From Castellaniella sp049673105 (GTDB taxonomy: Bacteria > Pseudomonadota > Gammaproteobacteria > Burkholderiales > Burkholderiaceae_B), in assembly GCF_049673105.1 (NCBI RefSeq), contig NZ_JBATXG010000014.1, positions 55,694 through 119,693 of the forward strand: DNA of 64,000 bases. The letters are read 5' to 3'. Below, one piece after another: positions 42,885 through 50,247 of the stretch. Both the position numbers and the translations under genes were made by a program. The notes beneath the pieces are model-generated. The model saw only the letters and a list, made by a program, of their open reading frames with translations. It made no database searches and was not told where the DNA came from. Every line of letters starts with the position of its first letter. The first letter of the stretch is position 1.

Positions 42885-43627
42885 TCTGGGCGGAATGCGA
42901 CGGCCCGGATCAGATCCAGCCTCTCCGGGGCATCTTGCACCGGCTGGTCGAAAGCCAGGAACAGATCGCCACCCTGGCCTATGTCGATACGCTGGAAGAA
43001 CAGGCTGTCCTGGAAGCCCTGCTGGAAACCTCCAAGCCCCCTTGGCCTGCAGGCAGCGACCGCTGTCATTACCTGCTGCGATCGCCTTTCCGGTACCCGC
43101 CTCTGCCCTGGGGGTCGCGTTTCGGGGCCCGGCACGAGCCCGGCCTGCTGTATGGCGGTCTGAGTCAGCAGACCACGTTGGCTGAGTCCGCCTATTACCG
43201 TTTCGTCTTTCGTCAGTCCATGACGGGGCCGGCCCCCAAGGACGTGCTGATCACCCAGCATACTTTGTTCACCGCAGGGTACCGGACGGATCAAGGCCTG
43301 ATGTTGCAGGCGCCGCCGTTCGATCGTTTCAGTGCGCTGCTGATGCATCCGTCCGATTACGCCGCCACCCAGCAACTCGGGGCGGAAATGCGCGGAGCGG
43401 GCGTTCAGGCTTTTGAATACGCATCCGCCCGCGATCCAGCGCATCAGCCCTGCGTCGGCTTGTTCACCCATCAGGCGCTGGCGGGCGTCAAGCCCTTGAC
43501 CCAGGCAGCCTGGCTGTGCGAACTGCGCGAACGCGAAGTCTCCTTCAAGCCCCTGGCCGCCCAATCGGTGGTGAGCTGCTCTCTGGACGACTTCCTGGTC
43601 GATGGCGTCTTGCCCCGGCCCGCCTGA
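42881..43627 (+). CDS. RES-domain toxin (NAD+-depleting)
   Basis: Toxin of 248 residues. RES proteins break down NAD+ when freed from the Xre antitoxin. The domain is visible from FRYPPLPWGSRFGARHEPGLLYGGLSQQTTLAESAYYR to LTQAAWLCELR. The start is assigned to TTG 42881, which overlaps the antitoxin stop (TTGA) and has GGGGCAAG just upstream; no better in-frame ATG exists nearby. The non-ATG start may keep toxin below antitoxin. Confidence 0.88.
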   Translation: MIWAECDGPDQIQPLRGILHRLVESQEQIATLAYVDTLEEQAVLEALLETSKPPWPAGSDRCHYLLRSPFRYPPLPWGSRFGARHEPGLLYGGLSQQTTLAESAYYRFVFRQSMTGPAPKDVLITQHTLFTAGYRTDQGLMLQAPPFDRFSALLMHPSDYAATQQLGAEMRGAGVQAFEYASARDPAHQPCVGLFTHQALAGVKPLTQAAWLCELREREVSFKPLAAQSVVSCSLDDFLVDGVLPRPA

Positions 43628-43666
43628 TCCCCTATCGTGTCATCCTGGCAGCAGCAAGGAAACCGC

Positions 43667-44050
43667 ATGGACAAGATCCGGCTCGACAAATGGCTGTGGG
43701 CCGCCCGCTTCTACAAGACCCGCAGTCTGGCGGCGCATGAGATCGGCGCAGGTCGCATTCAACTCAATGATCAGGTCGTCGCCAAACCCGCCCGTGAAGT
43801 CGCCGTGGGTGATCGCGTGCGGGTGCGCAAAACCGGTCTGGACATCGAGGTCGATATCCGCGCGATCAGCGGCGTGCGCGGCCCGGCGCCCCAGGCTGCG
43901 CTGCTGTATCAGGAAACTGCCGACAGCATCGCGGCTCGCGAACGGGCGGCGGAACAGCGCCGCCTGGCACCGGAACCCGCCCAGGACTTAAACGCTGGCC
44001 GGCCAACCAAGCGGGATCGCCGGCTGATCGATCAGATGCGGGGACGGTAG
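43667..44050 (+). CDS. hslR: S4-domain ribosome-associated heat shock protein Hsp15
   Basis: RNA-binding protein of 127 residues. The S4 domain is at residues 3-65 (IRLDKWLWAARFYKTRSLAAHEIGAGRIQLNDQ), and the C-terminal part is charged and ends in KRDRRLIDQMRGR, as in Hsp15. It binds stalled 50S subunits that carry nascent chains. The ATG at 43667 has AAGGA eight bases upstream. Confidence 0.92.
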   Translation: MDKIRLDKWLWAARFYKTRSLAAHEIGAGRIQLNDQVVAKPAREVAVGDRVRVRKTGLDIEVDIRAISGVRGPAPQAALLYQETADSIAARERAAEQRRLAPEPAQDLNAGRPTKRDRRLIDQMRGR

Positions 44051-44053
44051 GCT

Positions 44054-45136
44054 CTAGCCCGGCGCGAGGCGCCTGACGATCCCGGCCTTTGCTTTCCGGT
44101 AGTAGATCGCGCAGGCGACCGGAATCAGCGTGGGCAGGATGATATACAGCGGGGAAAATACCGGGCTGCTGAAATGGTCCAACGGCGCGGCGTTCCGGAT
44201 GTCGTAGAGCCCCAGTGTGTGGAAGGCCAGGTCCAGGAACAGATAGCCGATCAGGTGATAGCTCATGATCGCCTTGGATTCCCTGCCGGCGGCCTCGAAC
44301 AGTTCCATTCTTTCGCTGGATAGCACCCACGCCAGGTAGAACGTCGAATAGATGCCGCAGCAGATCCTGATGAACGACATGACAAACCCGTCGGGGTATT
44401 TGCTCCAGGCCATGACGACCGTGTGGTTGAAGCCGATCTGCGAGGAAACGTACATGATGAAGAACGCGGCGATGAATCCGTACAGGCTCAAGGACCGCCA
44501 CAGGAACGGTCTGATCACATAGCCGGCCAGATAGAAGGCCGAGGCGACGCAGAACTGGCTCAGGTAGTTGTCGTTGATGTCCCTGCCGGCCTGGAAGCGG
44601 CCTGCGAAGATCTCGGTCCCCAGGTATCCCAGCGCCAGAATCGCCAGGATATACACGCCGGACGAGAGCCTCCATGCCTGCGTCGCCTTGATGATCGGAA
44701 ACCAGGCGGACGACGTCACCGCGTAACAGACGATAAACCAGAGGACGAGAAAATAGGTGTTCTGCTCGAAGTTCGACTCGTAGTTGGCGAGCAGGATGTC
44801 GTGGATCGAGCCGTTGAACGGATCGCCCTGGATGTCGGCGCCCAGGCCGTTTCTGAACAGGACCGCCAGCGACCCGATCACCAGGTAGGTCGAGATCGCA
44901 TACAGCACGTGTTTTCTGGCGATCCCCGTGTAGAACTTCCGCGCACTGGTGCGCGGATCCAGCAGCAGCCCGCCGATGAAGAAGAACAGCGGCATGTGGA
45001 AGGTGTACGGTCGATAGAAGTCAAAGAGCGACCCGTGATAATGACCGATGACCACCATGACGATGCCCATGGCCTTGGCGTAATGGATCGCCAGGGACTC
45101 GCGTGCGGTCGGTTTGTCGTGAATATGGCGCTCCAT
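44054..45136 (-). CDS. Acyltransferase 3 family membrane protein
   Basis: Polytopic acetyl/acyltransferase of 360 residues with about ten membrane helices. The active-site histidine lies in MGIVMVVIGHYHGSLFDFYRPYTFHMPLFFFIGG, the usual start of the family (fucose 4-O-acetylase/OafA group). It transfers acyl groups to surface sugars or other carbohydrates. AAGGA lies before ATG 45136; the open frame further upstream is non-homologous. The gene looks lone, with no polysaccharide cluster nearby. Codon use includes more A/T third positions than its neighbours. Confidence 0.85.
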   Translation of the reverse strand: MERHIHDKPTARESLAIHYAKAMGIVMVVIGHYHGSLFDFYRPYTFHMPLFFFIGGLLLDPRTSARKFYTGIARKHVLYAISTYLVIGSLAVLFRNGLGADIQGDPFNGSIHDILLANYESNFEQNTYFLVLWFIVCYAVTSSAWFPIIKATQAWRLSSGVYILAILALGYLGTEIFAGRFQAGRDINDNYLSQFCVASAFYLAGYVIRPFLWRSLSLYGFIAAFFIMYVSSQIGFNHTVVMAWSKYPDGFVMSFIRICCGIYSTFYLAWVLSSERMELFEAAGRESKAIMSYHLIGYLFLDLAFHTLGLYDIRNAAPLDHFSSPVFSPLYIILPTLIPVACAIYYRKAKAGIVRRLAPG

Positions 45137-45445
45137 CAGCGTCCTTCGCGATGGCTCGGTGTCGTGGGTCCCGATTGGAGGGGGCTGACACACCGTATTG
45201 CCGGAACTGAAAGCGTAACATCGCTGAATGCCTGGAAAGGGCAAGGGCGCTACGCGAAGTAAGTGCGCGTCACAGGACATGTGATGGCCTGGCCTTTTGC
45301 CGTGATTTGCTCCTGAGTTTTGCTTTTCCGCAAGAATCAGCGCGGCTGGGCATAGGGCGTTCATGTCCGGTCAACTTATACTGTGCTGGATGCGCAGCAC
45401 ACGCTGCGCCATGACCTCTCAATAACGCCTTCTGGAGTGATCGCT
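45137..45445. other. 309-bp intergenic region with usp leader
   Basis: The left part up to about 45,360 shows no gene. The right part has a promoter-like GGTCAACTTATACTG (45369-45383) and a perfect 7-bp hairpin GCGCAGC/GCTGCGC with loop ACAC (45392-45409), both just upstream of the universal stress protein gene on the plus strand. The hairpin may be an operator or a leader structure. Confidence 0.5.
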
Positions 45446-46264
45446 ATGTACAAACGTATTCTGGTACCGCTCGATGGGTCGCCATTTTCGGAAGAGGTGA
45501 TTCCCTATGCAGCTGGCTTGGCGAGTGTGCATGGCACGGAACTGACACTGCTGCGCATTGTGGACAAGGCGTCCGATGAAGAAAAGGCACAGGACTATCT
45601 GGGCGCCCTGGCGTCCCGCTATGGCGCCGGCAGCCGGTGTGTGCTGGATACGGGCGATGCCGCCCAGGCGATTCTGAAACAAGCCGCCCAAGAGCCGGCA
45701 ACCTTGCTGGCCATGACCTCGCGCGGGCGGTCCGGCCTGATGGAATTCATGCTCGGCAGCGTGGCTCAGCGTGTCGTGCGCGGCGCCGGCGGACCGGTGC
45801 TTGTGTATCGCCCGACCGGGGCTGGCACACCGGTCCGCGAGCCGGTCAAACTGCGCAGCGTCGTGGTGCCCCTGGATGGCAGCGCCCTGCCGGAAGCCAT
45901 GGCCCACGACGCAGCCCGGTTTGCTCACTGGGCCGGCGCCGGTCTGGAAGTCGTCAGTGCGATCCAGCCCGTCATTGCCGCGCAGGTAGGCGATGAACCC
46001 AGCCGTGAAATCCCTGGACTGGAATCCGGCTATGTGCATACTCAGGCCTCCGCGCTTGCCAAACAGCACGGCGTCAGCGTTGACTGGGATGTGCTGCACG
46101 GCGAGCCGGTGCAGGCGATTGCCGATCATGTGGCCCGCCGCAGTGACGTCATCTTGGCGATGGTGACGCGTCGCCACGACGCCCTGGAAACCGCTTTGCT
46201 GGGCAGCGTGACCTCGGGATGCCTGCGCAAGGCCGGTGTGCCGATCCTGATGCGCCTGCCTTGA
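45446..46264 (+). CDS. Tandem-domain universal stress protein
   Basis: Cytosolic protein of 272 residues with two UspA domains. The first starts MYKRILVPLDGSPFSEEVIPYA and the second RSVVVPLDGSALPEAMAHDA. The first domain ends in the nucleotide-binding pattern SRGRSGLMEFMLGSVAQRVVRGAGGPVLVYRP (G-X2-G-X9-GS), while the second has TRRHDALETALLGSVTSGCLRKAGVPILM, which is partly degraded. UspA proteins act in general stress survival. GGAGTG lies before the ATG. Confidence 0.92.
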   Translation: MYKRILVPLDGSPFSEEVIPYAAGLASVHGTELTLLRIVDKASDEEKAQDYLGALASRYGAGSRCVLDTGDAAQAILKQAAQEPATLLAMTSRGRSGLMEFMLGSVAQRVVRGAGGPVLVYRPTGAGTPVREPVKLRSVVVPLDGSALPEAMAHDAARFAHWAGAGLEVVSAIQPVIAAQVGDEPSREIPGLESGYVHTQASALAKQHGVSVDWDVLHGEPVQAIADHVARRSDVILAMVTRRHDALETALLGSVTSGCLRKAGVPILMRLP

Positions 46265-46329
46265 ATGCGTAAAATGGCGGTTCTTGTGCGGCCGCAAAAA
46301 ATTATGCTATAGTTTCGCTTCTTTGCAAT

Positions 46330-46405
46330 TCCCCGATAGCTCAGTCGGTAGAGCGACGGACTGTTAATCCGCAGGTCCCAGGTTCGAGCCCTGGTCGGGG
46401 AGCCA
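46330..46405 (+). tRNA. tRNA-Asn (anticodon GTT)
   Basis: A 76-base cloverleaf. The acceptor stem TCCCCGA pairs with TCGGGGA, the D-arm is AGCTCAGTCGGTAGAGC, the anticodon loop CTGTTAA has anticodon GTT, and the T-arm is CCAGGTTCGAGCCCTGG. The discriminator is G and CCA is encoded. A -10 like TATGCTATAG lies 20-25 bases upstream. Confidence 0.97.
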
Positions 46406-46413
46406 AGAAATTC

Positions 46414-46446
46414 AAGGACTTAGATGAAAATCTAGGTCCTTTTTCT
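46414..46446 (+). terminator. Terminator after tRNA-Asn
   Basis: A 12-bp stem with one G-T pair (AAGGACTTAGAT/ATCTAGGTCCTT, loop GAAA) is followed by TTTTC. It starts nine bases after the tRNA-Asn CCA end. Confidence 0.88.
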
Positions 46447-46468
46447 TTGCCTGTATGTGGGGTGATTC

Positions 46469-46507
46469 ATGAGCCTGGTGCAGTCGGCCAAGCTCAACAG
46501 CCACGGG
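46469..46507 (+). pseudogene. Scrap of an IS66-type transposase gene
   Basis: The short reading MSLVQSAKLNSH resembles the segment ...SAKLNGHDPYAYLKD... found near the C-terminus of IS66-family TnpC proteins. Homology stops after about 12 codons. It lies next to the tRNA-Asn terminator and looks like debris of a lost insertion. With so few residues the call is tentative. Confidence 0.4.
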
Positions 46508-46624
46508 GTTCCTTGCGTAGTCCATCGTGAATGCGGGTAAGTCGGGCGTCAGCGGAAGGTTACGCCCTGTCATTCATTTTTCAGTATCTTGATGGAAAAT
46601 GGCGGCGCTACAAGAGAGGTTGTC

Positions 46625-46777
46625 ATGAAAAGGCTATTTTTGGTTTGCGCGATGGTTGCCATGCTTTCGGCCTGTGCGGTGTATACGCCACGTGGATCTG
46701 TGGTTGTGGATCCGGCTCCGGGCTATGGGCACGGTGGGTTCTGCCCTCCAGGGCAAGCCAAAAAGGGCAACTGCTGA
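46625..46777 (+). CDS. Small lipoprotein, 50 aa
   Basis: Begins MKRLFLVCAMVAMLSAC, a short lipoprotein signal with lipobox LSAC (lipid on Cys17). The mature part has VYTPRGSVVVDPAPGYGHGGFCPPGQAKKGNC, a Gly/Pro-rich peptide with two cysteines. I recall similar small lipoproteins ending in a CPPGQAKKG-C motif in other proteobacteria, without known function. GAGAGG lies nine bases before the ATG. Confidence 0.72.
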   Translation: MKRLFLVCAMVAMLSACAVYTPRGSVVVDPAPGYGHGGFCPPGQAKKGNC

Positions 46778-46847
46778 GCGGTCGACCATGACACCCGTCG
46801 TCCGCAGCTGTGTGCAGCGGCCCAATAATCTTTCAATACATCCCTTT

Positions 46848-48425
46848 TTATCGATCCGGCATGAATCCAGACCATTCTATGCCGGCTAGTTCGGCCAGCG
46901 ATCTATGCCAGCTTGCAAGATTGTCTTTCTGGAACTGATCGAGATGATTGTGCCCGCAGGCGCGCGCCAAGATGCGCATCAAATCGGTGCTGGCCTCGAA
47001 GAAAGTGGCCAGGCGTTGAGCGGATACCTCTACATTCAGGCGCTTGCGCAGTTGCGGGTCCTGCGTCGCGATGCCGGTTGGGCATAGATTGGTGTGGCAA
47101 ATACGGGCTGCGATACAGCCGATGGCCTGCATCGCAGCATTGGCCAGTGCGACACCATCGGCTCCCAGCGCCAGCGCTTTGGCAAAGTCAGTATGAGTTC
47201 GCAGACCGCCTGTGATGATCAGCGTGACGCGCCCACTGGCTTTCAACTGATCAAGACAATGGCGGGCGCGGGCCAGAGCCGGGATGGTGGGTACCGAGAT
47301 GTGGTCCCGGAACATGAGGGGGGCGTCCCCCGTTCCGCCGCCGCGACCATCCAAGATGATGTAGTCTGCGCCGGCTTTGACGGCGAATGCAATATCCCGC
47401 TCGATATGCTGGGCGCTGAGTTTGAACCCGATAGGGATGCCCCCGGTGATCTCGCGTACGTGATTGGCGAAGCGAGCGAAATCGTCGACGGTGTGCAGAT
47501 CGCGGAACGTGGGTGGCGAATCCGCATCCTGGCCTTCGGGCAGATGGCGGATTTCAGCGATGCGACCAGTCACTTTTCGACCAGGCAGGTGCCCCCCTGT
47601 ACCTGTCTTGGCGGATTGACCGCATTTGAAATGAAAGGCCTGCACCAGAGGCAGGAGAGATTCGTGATAGCCAAATTCGGCCGATGCGTATTCGTACAGG
47701 TAGCGATGGTTGACTTGTTGCACCTCGGGCAACATCCCCCCTTCGCCGGAACAAATGCCTGTCCCGGCAAGTTCCGCCCCTTTGGCCAGGGCGATTTTGG
47801 CTTCTTCGGACAGTGCCCCGAAGCTCATGTCGCTGACTAGCAGAGGGATGTCGAGTTGTAGCGGTTTCTTGGTGTCCGGACCGATGATCAACTGTGTGCC
47901 CACCGGCACACCCTCCATCAGGGGTTGACAGGCCAGCTGCGCCGTCATGAACTGGATGTCGTTCCAGTCAGGCAGTTGGCTGCGGGGGACGCCCATCGCA
48001 GCCATCTCTCCGTAACGGCCCATTTTGCTCAGGCCTTCGCGCGCCAGGCGATGGATGAACGCGACGGTTGGTTCTTCAGGAGTCTGTGAGACTTCTGGCG
48101 CCGGGTCGGAGGCCGTCGGGGTAGCCGTTGCCGACGGTTCTGTGGCGGTGGCATCCTCCAGAGAGAATGCCTTGCCCACCATGGCATCGGGCACCTTGGT
48201 GTGATGCCCATCGCAAAAGGGCGCGTCTTTGGTTTGCTTGCAGCGGCACAGCCAGGCTTCTCCATTCTTCTCTGCGATGAAGGCCAGTGGCGTGAATCCG
48301 GTGCCTCGGTGCGAACCGTCACAGAAAGGCTGATTCTTCGAGCGACCACAGCGGCACCAATAGTATTCCTGGCCGGCTTTCAGTTCGACCGCGATAGGTT
48401 TGTTCGCGGCAATAATGGGTTTCAA
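46848..48425 (-). CDS. Double-CDGSH iron-sulfur / FMN glutamate-synthase-like fusion protein
   Basis: Cytosolic protein of 525 residues with two parts. The N-terminus has two CDGSH-type [2Fe-2S] sites: CRCGRSKNQPFCDGSH (24-39) and CRCKQTKDAPFCDGHH (60-75), each with three Cys and one His. After a Thr/Pro-rich linker (about 92-120) comes the FMN-binding glutamate-synthase central domain: LLVSDMSFGALSEEAKIALAKGAELAGTG, GADYIILDGRGGGTGDAP and ICHTNLCPTGIATQ. The glutaminase domain of GltB is absent, so it is not a full glutamate synthase. The start is TTG, fixed by AAGGAG nine bases upstream. The substrate is unknown. Confidence 0.85.
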   Translation of the reverse strand: MKPIIAANKPIAVELKAGQEYYWCRCGRSKNQPFCDGSHRGTGFTPLAFIAEKNGEAWLCRCKQTKDAPFCDGHHTKVPDAMVGKAFSLEDATATEPSATATPTASDPAPEVSQTPEEPTVAFIHRLAREGLSKMGRYGEMAAMGVPRSQLPDWNDIQFMTAQLACQPLMEGVPVGTQLIIGPDTKKPLQLDIPLLVSDMSFGALSEEAKIALAKGAELAGTGICSGEGGMLPEVQQVNHRYLYEYASAEFGYHESLLPLVQAFHFKCGQSAKTGTGGHLPGRKVTGRIAEIRHLPEGQDADSPPTFRDLHTVDDFARFANHVREITGGIPIGFKLSAQHIERDIAFAVKAGADYIILDGRGGGTGDAPLMFRDHISVPTIPALARARHCLDQLKASGRVTLIITGGLRTHTDFAKALALGADGVALANAAMQAIGCIAARICHTNLCPTGIATQDPQLRKRLNVEVSAQRLATFFEASTDLMRILARACGHNHLDQFQKDNLASWHRSLAELAGIEWSGFMPDR

Positions 48426-48740
48426 GACGTGTCTCCTTTTTTAGGTCCGGGTATCCCAGCGGATACGATCAACTGACGCGCTGCTGCAGCAGTCGATGCG
48501 CCGTTCGGCATGGACTCGCGTGCGCCATGCTTGGATGCCTAGCAGTTGGATGACTGCCGTGTGCGATTTGTTTCAGTGTGCGCACACCGATATTGCATCT
48601 GTGACGATGCGGGGACCGGTTGCTGTTCGCTGTGCATAAGCTTCAGTTTGCCAACGCGGCAGCGTTTGGTGTGTTCGTGCCCGTGTTCGCGGACTGCCGC
48701 ATGCGAGGGCGCCGGCACGTCATAGGATGTGCTGTTCGGC
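48426..48740. other. Intergenic stretch, no gene seen
   Basis: About 315 bases between the CDGSH fusion gene and the uxuA remnant. It holds the ribosome site and presumably the promoter of the fusion gene on the minus strand. No coding pattern, repeat or RNA structure of note was seen apart from a short palindrome CTGCTGCAGCAG near 48482. Confidence 0.6.
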
Positions 48741-49230
48741 TCATTCCACGAGGCCGAGCATCTGACGGGCGATACGAATATGGTTGTCCTGATCGATGCA
48801 GCCTTGCAGGAAGAACAGCGTCGGCGCGCTGCTGGCCGCAAGGACTGTTCGATCCCTTTTCGCCCGGATCACGGACAGGACATTCTGGACGATCTCAAAC
48901 GCAAGGCACAGCCGGGTTATCCGGCCATTGGCCGCCTGCGATGTCCGGCCTTTTGCGTTTGCGGTAGCGGCCTGGATGCGATACTGCCGGGGTGTGACGG
49001 ATGCGGGGGTGTCCTATGCGCTGCGCGATCCGCGGGAATCCGAGATTCTGGCAGTCGTGCGAGATAGTGGTCTGGATGCCACGGCTCTGTCGCAAGGGCT
49101 GATGCAGTTGAACGGCCTGTTTCCTGCCAGCTTGCGCGATTCGGCTGTATGGCAGGATCTGGTGGCTGGTACCCTTGACCACATGCTGAACCGAGGCATT
49201 AAGGACTCCGCCGCTGCGCAGTCCCAGTAG
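48741..49230 (+). pseudogene. Fused remnant of uxuA 3' end and uxuB 3' end
   Basis: Codons 48741-48938 read SFHEAEHLTGDTNMV... IPFRPDHGQDILDDLKRK and PGYPAIGRL, the C-terminal part of mannonate dehydratase (UxuA). From about 48940, in another frame, the reading RPFAFAVAAWMRYCRGVTDAG and YALRDPRESEI, ending in LDHMLNRGI, is the C-terminus of fructuronate reductase (UxuB, mannitol dehydrogenase family). The first three quarters of each gene are missing. One deletion joining the two genes near 48938-48942 removed the last UxuA residues and most of UxuB. No start codon with ribosome site serves either piece. Confidence 0.8.
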
Positions 49231-49434
49231 TCCCGTCGCCTGCTCGTGCTCGGCTCCAGATGGTCGGTCTTGCAGAAACGTCGTCAGGCATCGCTCTCGT
49301 GCCGTGACGACGGTCAGATAATACTGCCGCCACCGCTCAGCATGTACTGGATGGTGTTCATGGTTTTCCTCGAGGGATTTTTGCGCAAAGGTGGGCTTAG
49401 AATCAGCCAACGTCATGTTAGAGATGAGAGCGCC

Positions 49435-49755
49435 ATGAAAATCAACAAAACTGAAAAATCGTCGGCAGGGAAAGCGGGGGATTTGCGCGCAAAATTTCCT
49501 GGGCAAGCAGAAACACAGATTGACGGCCAAGGGCGGCTGGCCGTTCAGATCACCACCTGGGTTTCGAACGGGACGGATGGCTCGGATCAGCACCAAGTAG
49601 CGTTGACCGATGGCGATATCGAAAGGCTGCTCACCTGCCTTGCGCATCCTCGCGATGCGGACACCGCGAAGGCCGTGAGCAAGCTCATGAAAGAAAACCT
49701 TAGAAATGCGCTTCGCTTGGTCGCGCTGGGCTCAGGCACTGCGCTGGTCGATTAA
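49435..49755 (+). CDS. Hypothetical protein, 106 aa
   Basis: Begins MKINKTEKSSAGKAGDLRAKFPGQ. No signal peptide or membrane segment. The middle is polar (QITTWVSNGTDGSDQHQVALTDGDIERLLTCLAHP) and the C-terminal half is likely helical (AVSKLMKENLRNALRLVALG). No known family is recognised. Codon use is less GC-rich than the neighbours and the gene lies next to the uxu scar, so it may be acquired. A longer start upstream lacks a ribosome site. Confidence 0.55.
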   Translation: MKINKTEKSSAGKAGDLRAKFPGQAETQIDGQGRLAVQITTWVSNGTDGSDQHQVALTDGDIERLLTCLAHPRDADTAKAVSKLMKENLRNALRLVALGSGTALVD

Positions 49756-49848
49756 TGGTGCGGCGTGTCCTCCTGCCGATGGGGCATCCACTGCTTCTGA
49801 CCATAGGCGGTTGGGTCTACGAGGCGTCGGTCAAGCAATCATTCCAAG

Positions 49849-50247
49849 ATGAGCATGCCTACCCCTGATTCCTTCGCTTGTCCCTGCGGCTTGCCGGCTG
49901 CCTATCAGGCCTGTTGCGGTCGCTGGCATCATGGGGCGCTGCATCTGCAGGCGCCCGACGCGCAGGTCCTGATGCGCTCGCGCTACAGCGCCTATGTGCT
50001 GGATGACCTCGATTATGTGTTGCAGACTTGGCACCCTGACACGCGGCCTGCCGTGCTGGCGCCCAATGAACCCGGCACGAAGTGGCTGGGGTTGGAAGTG
50101 CGTCGCCATGATCGGCAGGATGCGGACCATGAAACCGTAGAATTCGTGGCGCGGGTTCGGGCCCATGGTCGCGCGTCCCGCCTGCACGAAGTCAGCCGTT
50201 TCGTGCGCGAGGGGGGACGCTGGTTGTATGTGGATGGGGTGATTTAA
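49849..50247 (+). CDS. ychJ: YchJ-family SEC-C domain protein
   Basis: Protein of 132 residues of the UPF0225/YchJ family. The N-terminal SEC-C zinc motif CPCG-X8-CC (residues 11-23) is followed by QVLMRSRYSAYVLDDLDYVLQTWHPDTRP and the NTF2-like part HEVSRFVREGGRWLYVDG. Function is unproven. The ATG at 49849 is used; a second ATG lies two codons later. Its 3' end overlaps the convergent DHA2 transporter by four bases. Confidence 0.9.
   Translation: MSMPTPDSFACPCGLPAAYQACCGRWHHGALHLQAPDAQVLMRSRYSAYVLDDLDYVLQTWHPDTRPAVLAPNEPGTKWLGLEVRRHDRQDADHETVEFVARVRAHGRASRLHEVSRFVREGGRWLYVDGVI

Noticed and set aside
46381..46405. tRNA-Asn 3' end as an integrase attachment site
   Set aside because: No second copy of the tRNA end and no integrase gene were found in the window.
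48539..48841. A 100-codon minus-strand frame upstream of the CDGSH fusion
   Set aside because: It overlaps the uxuA remnant in antisense and has no motif or ribosome site.
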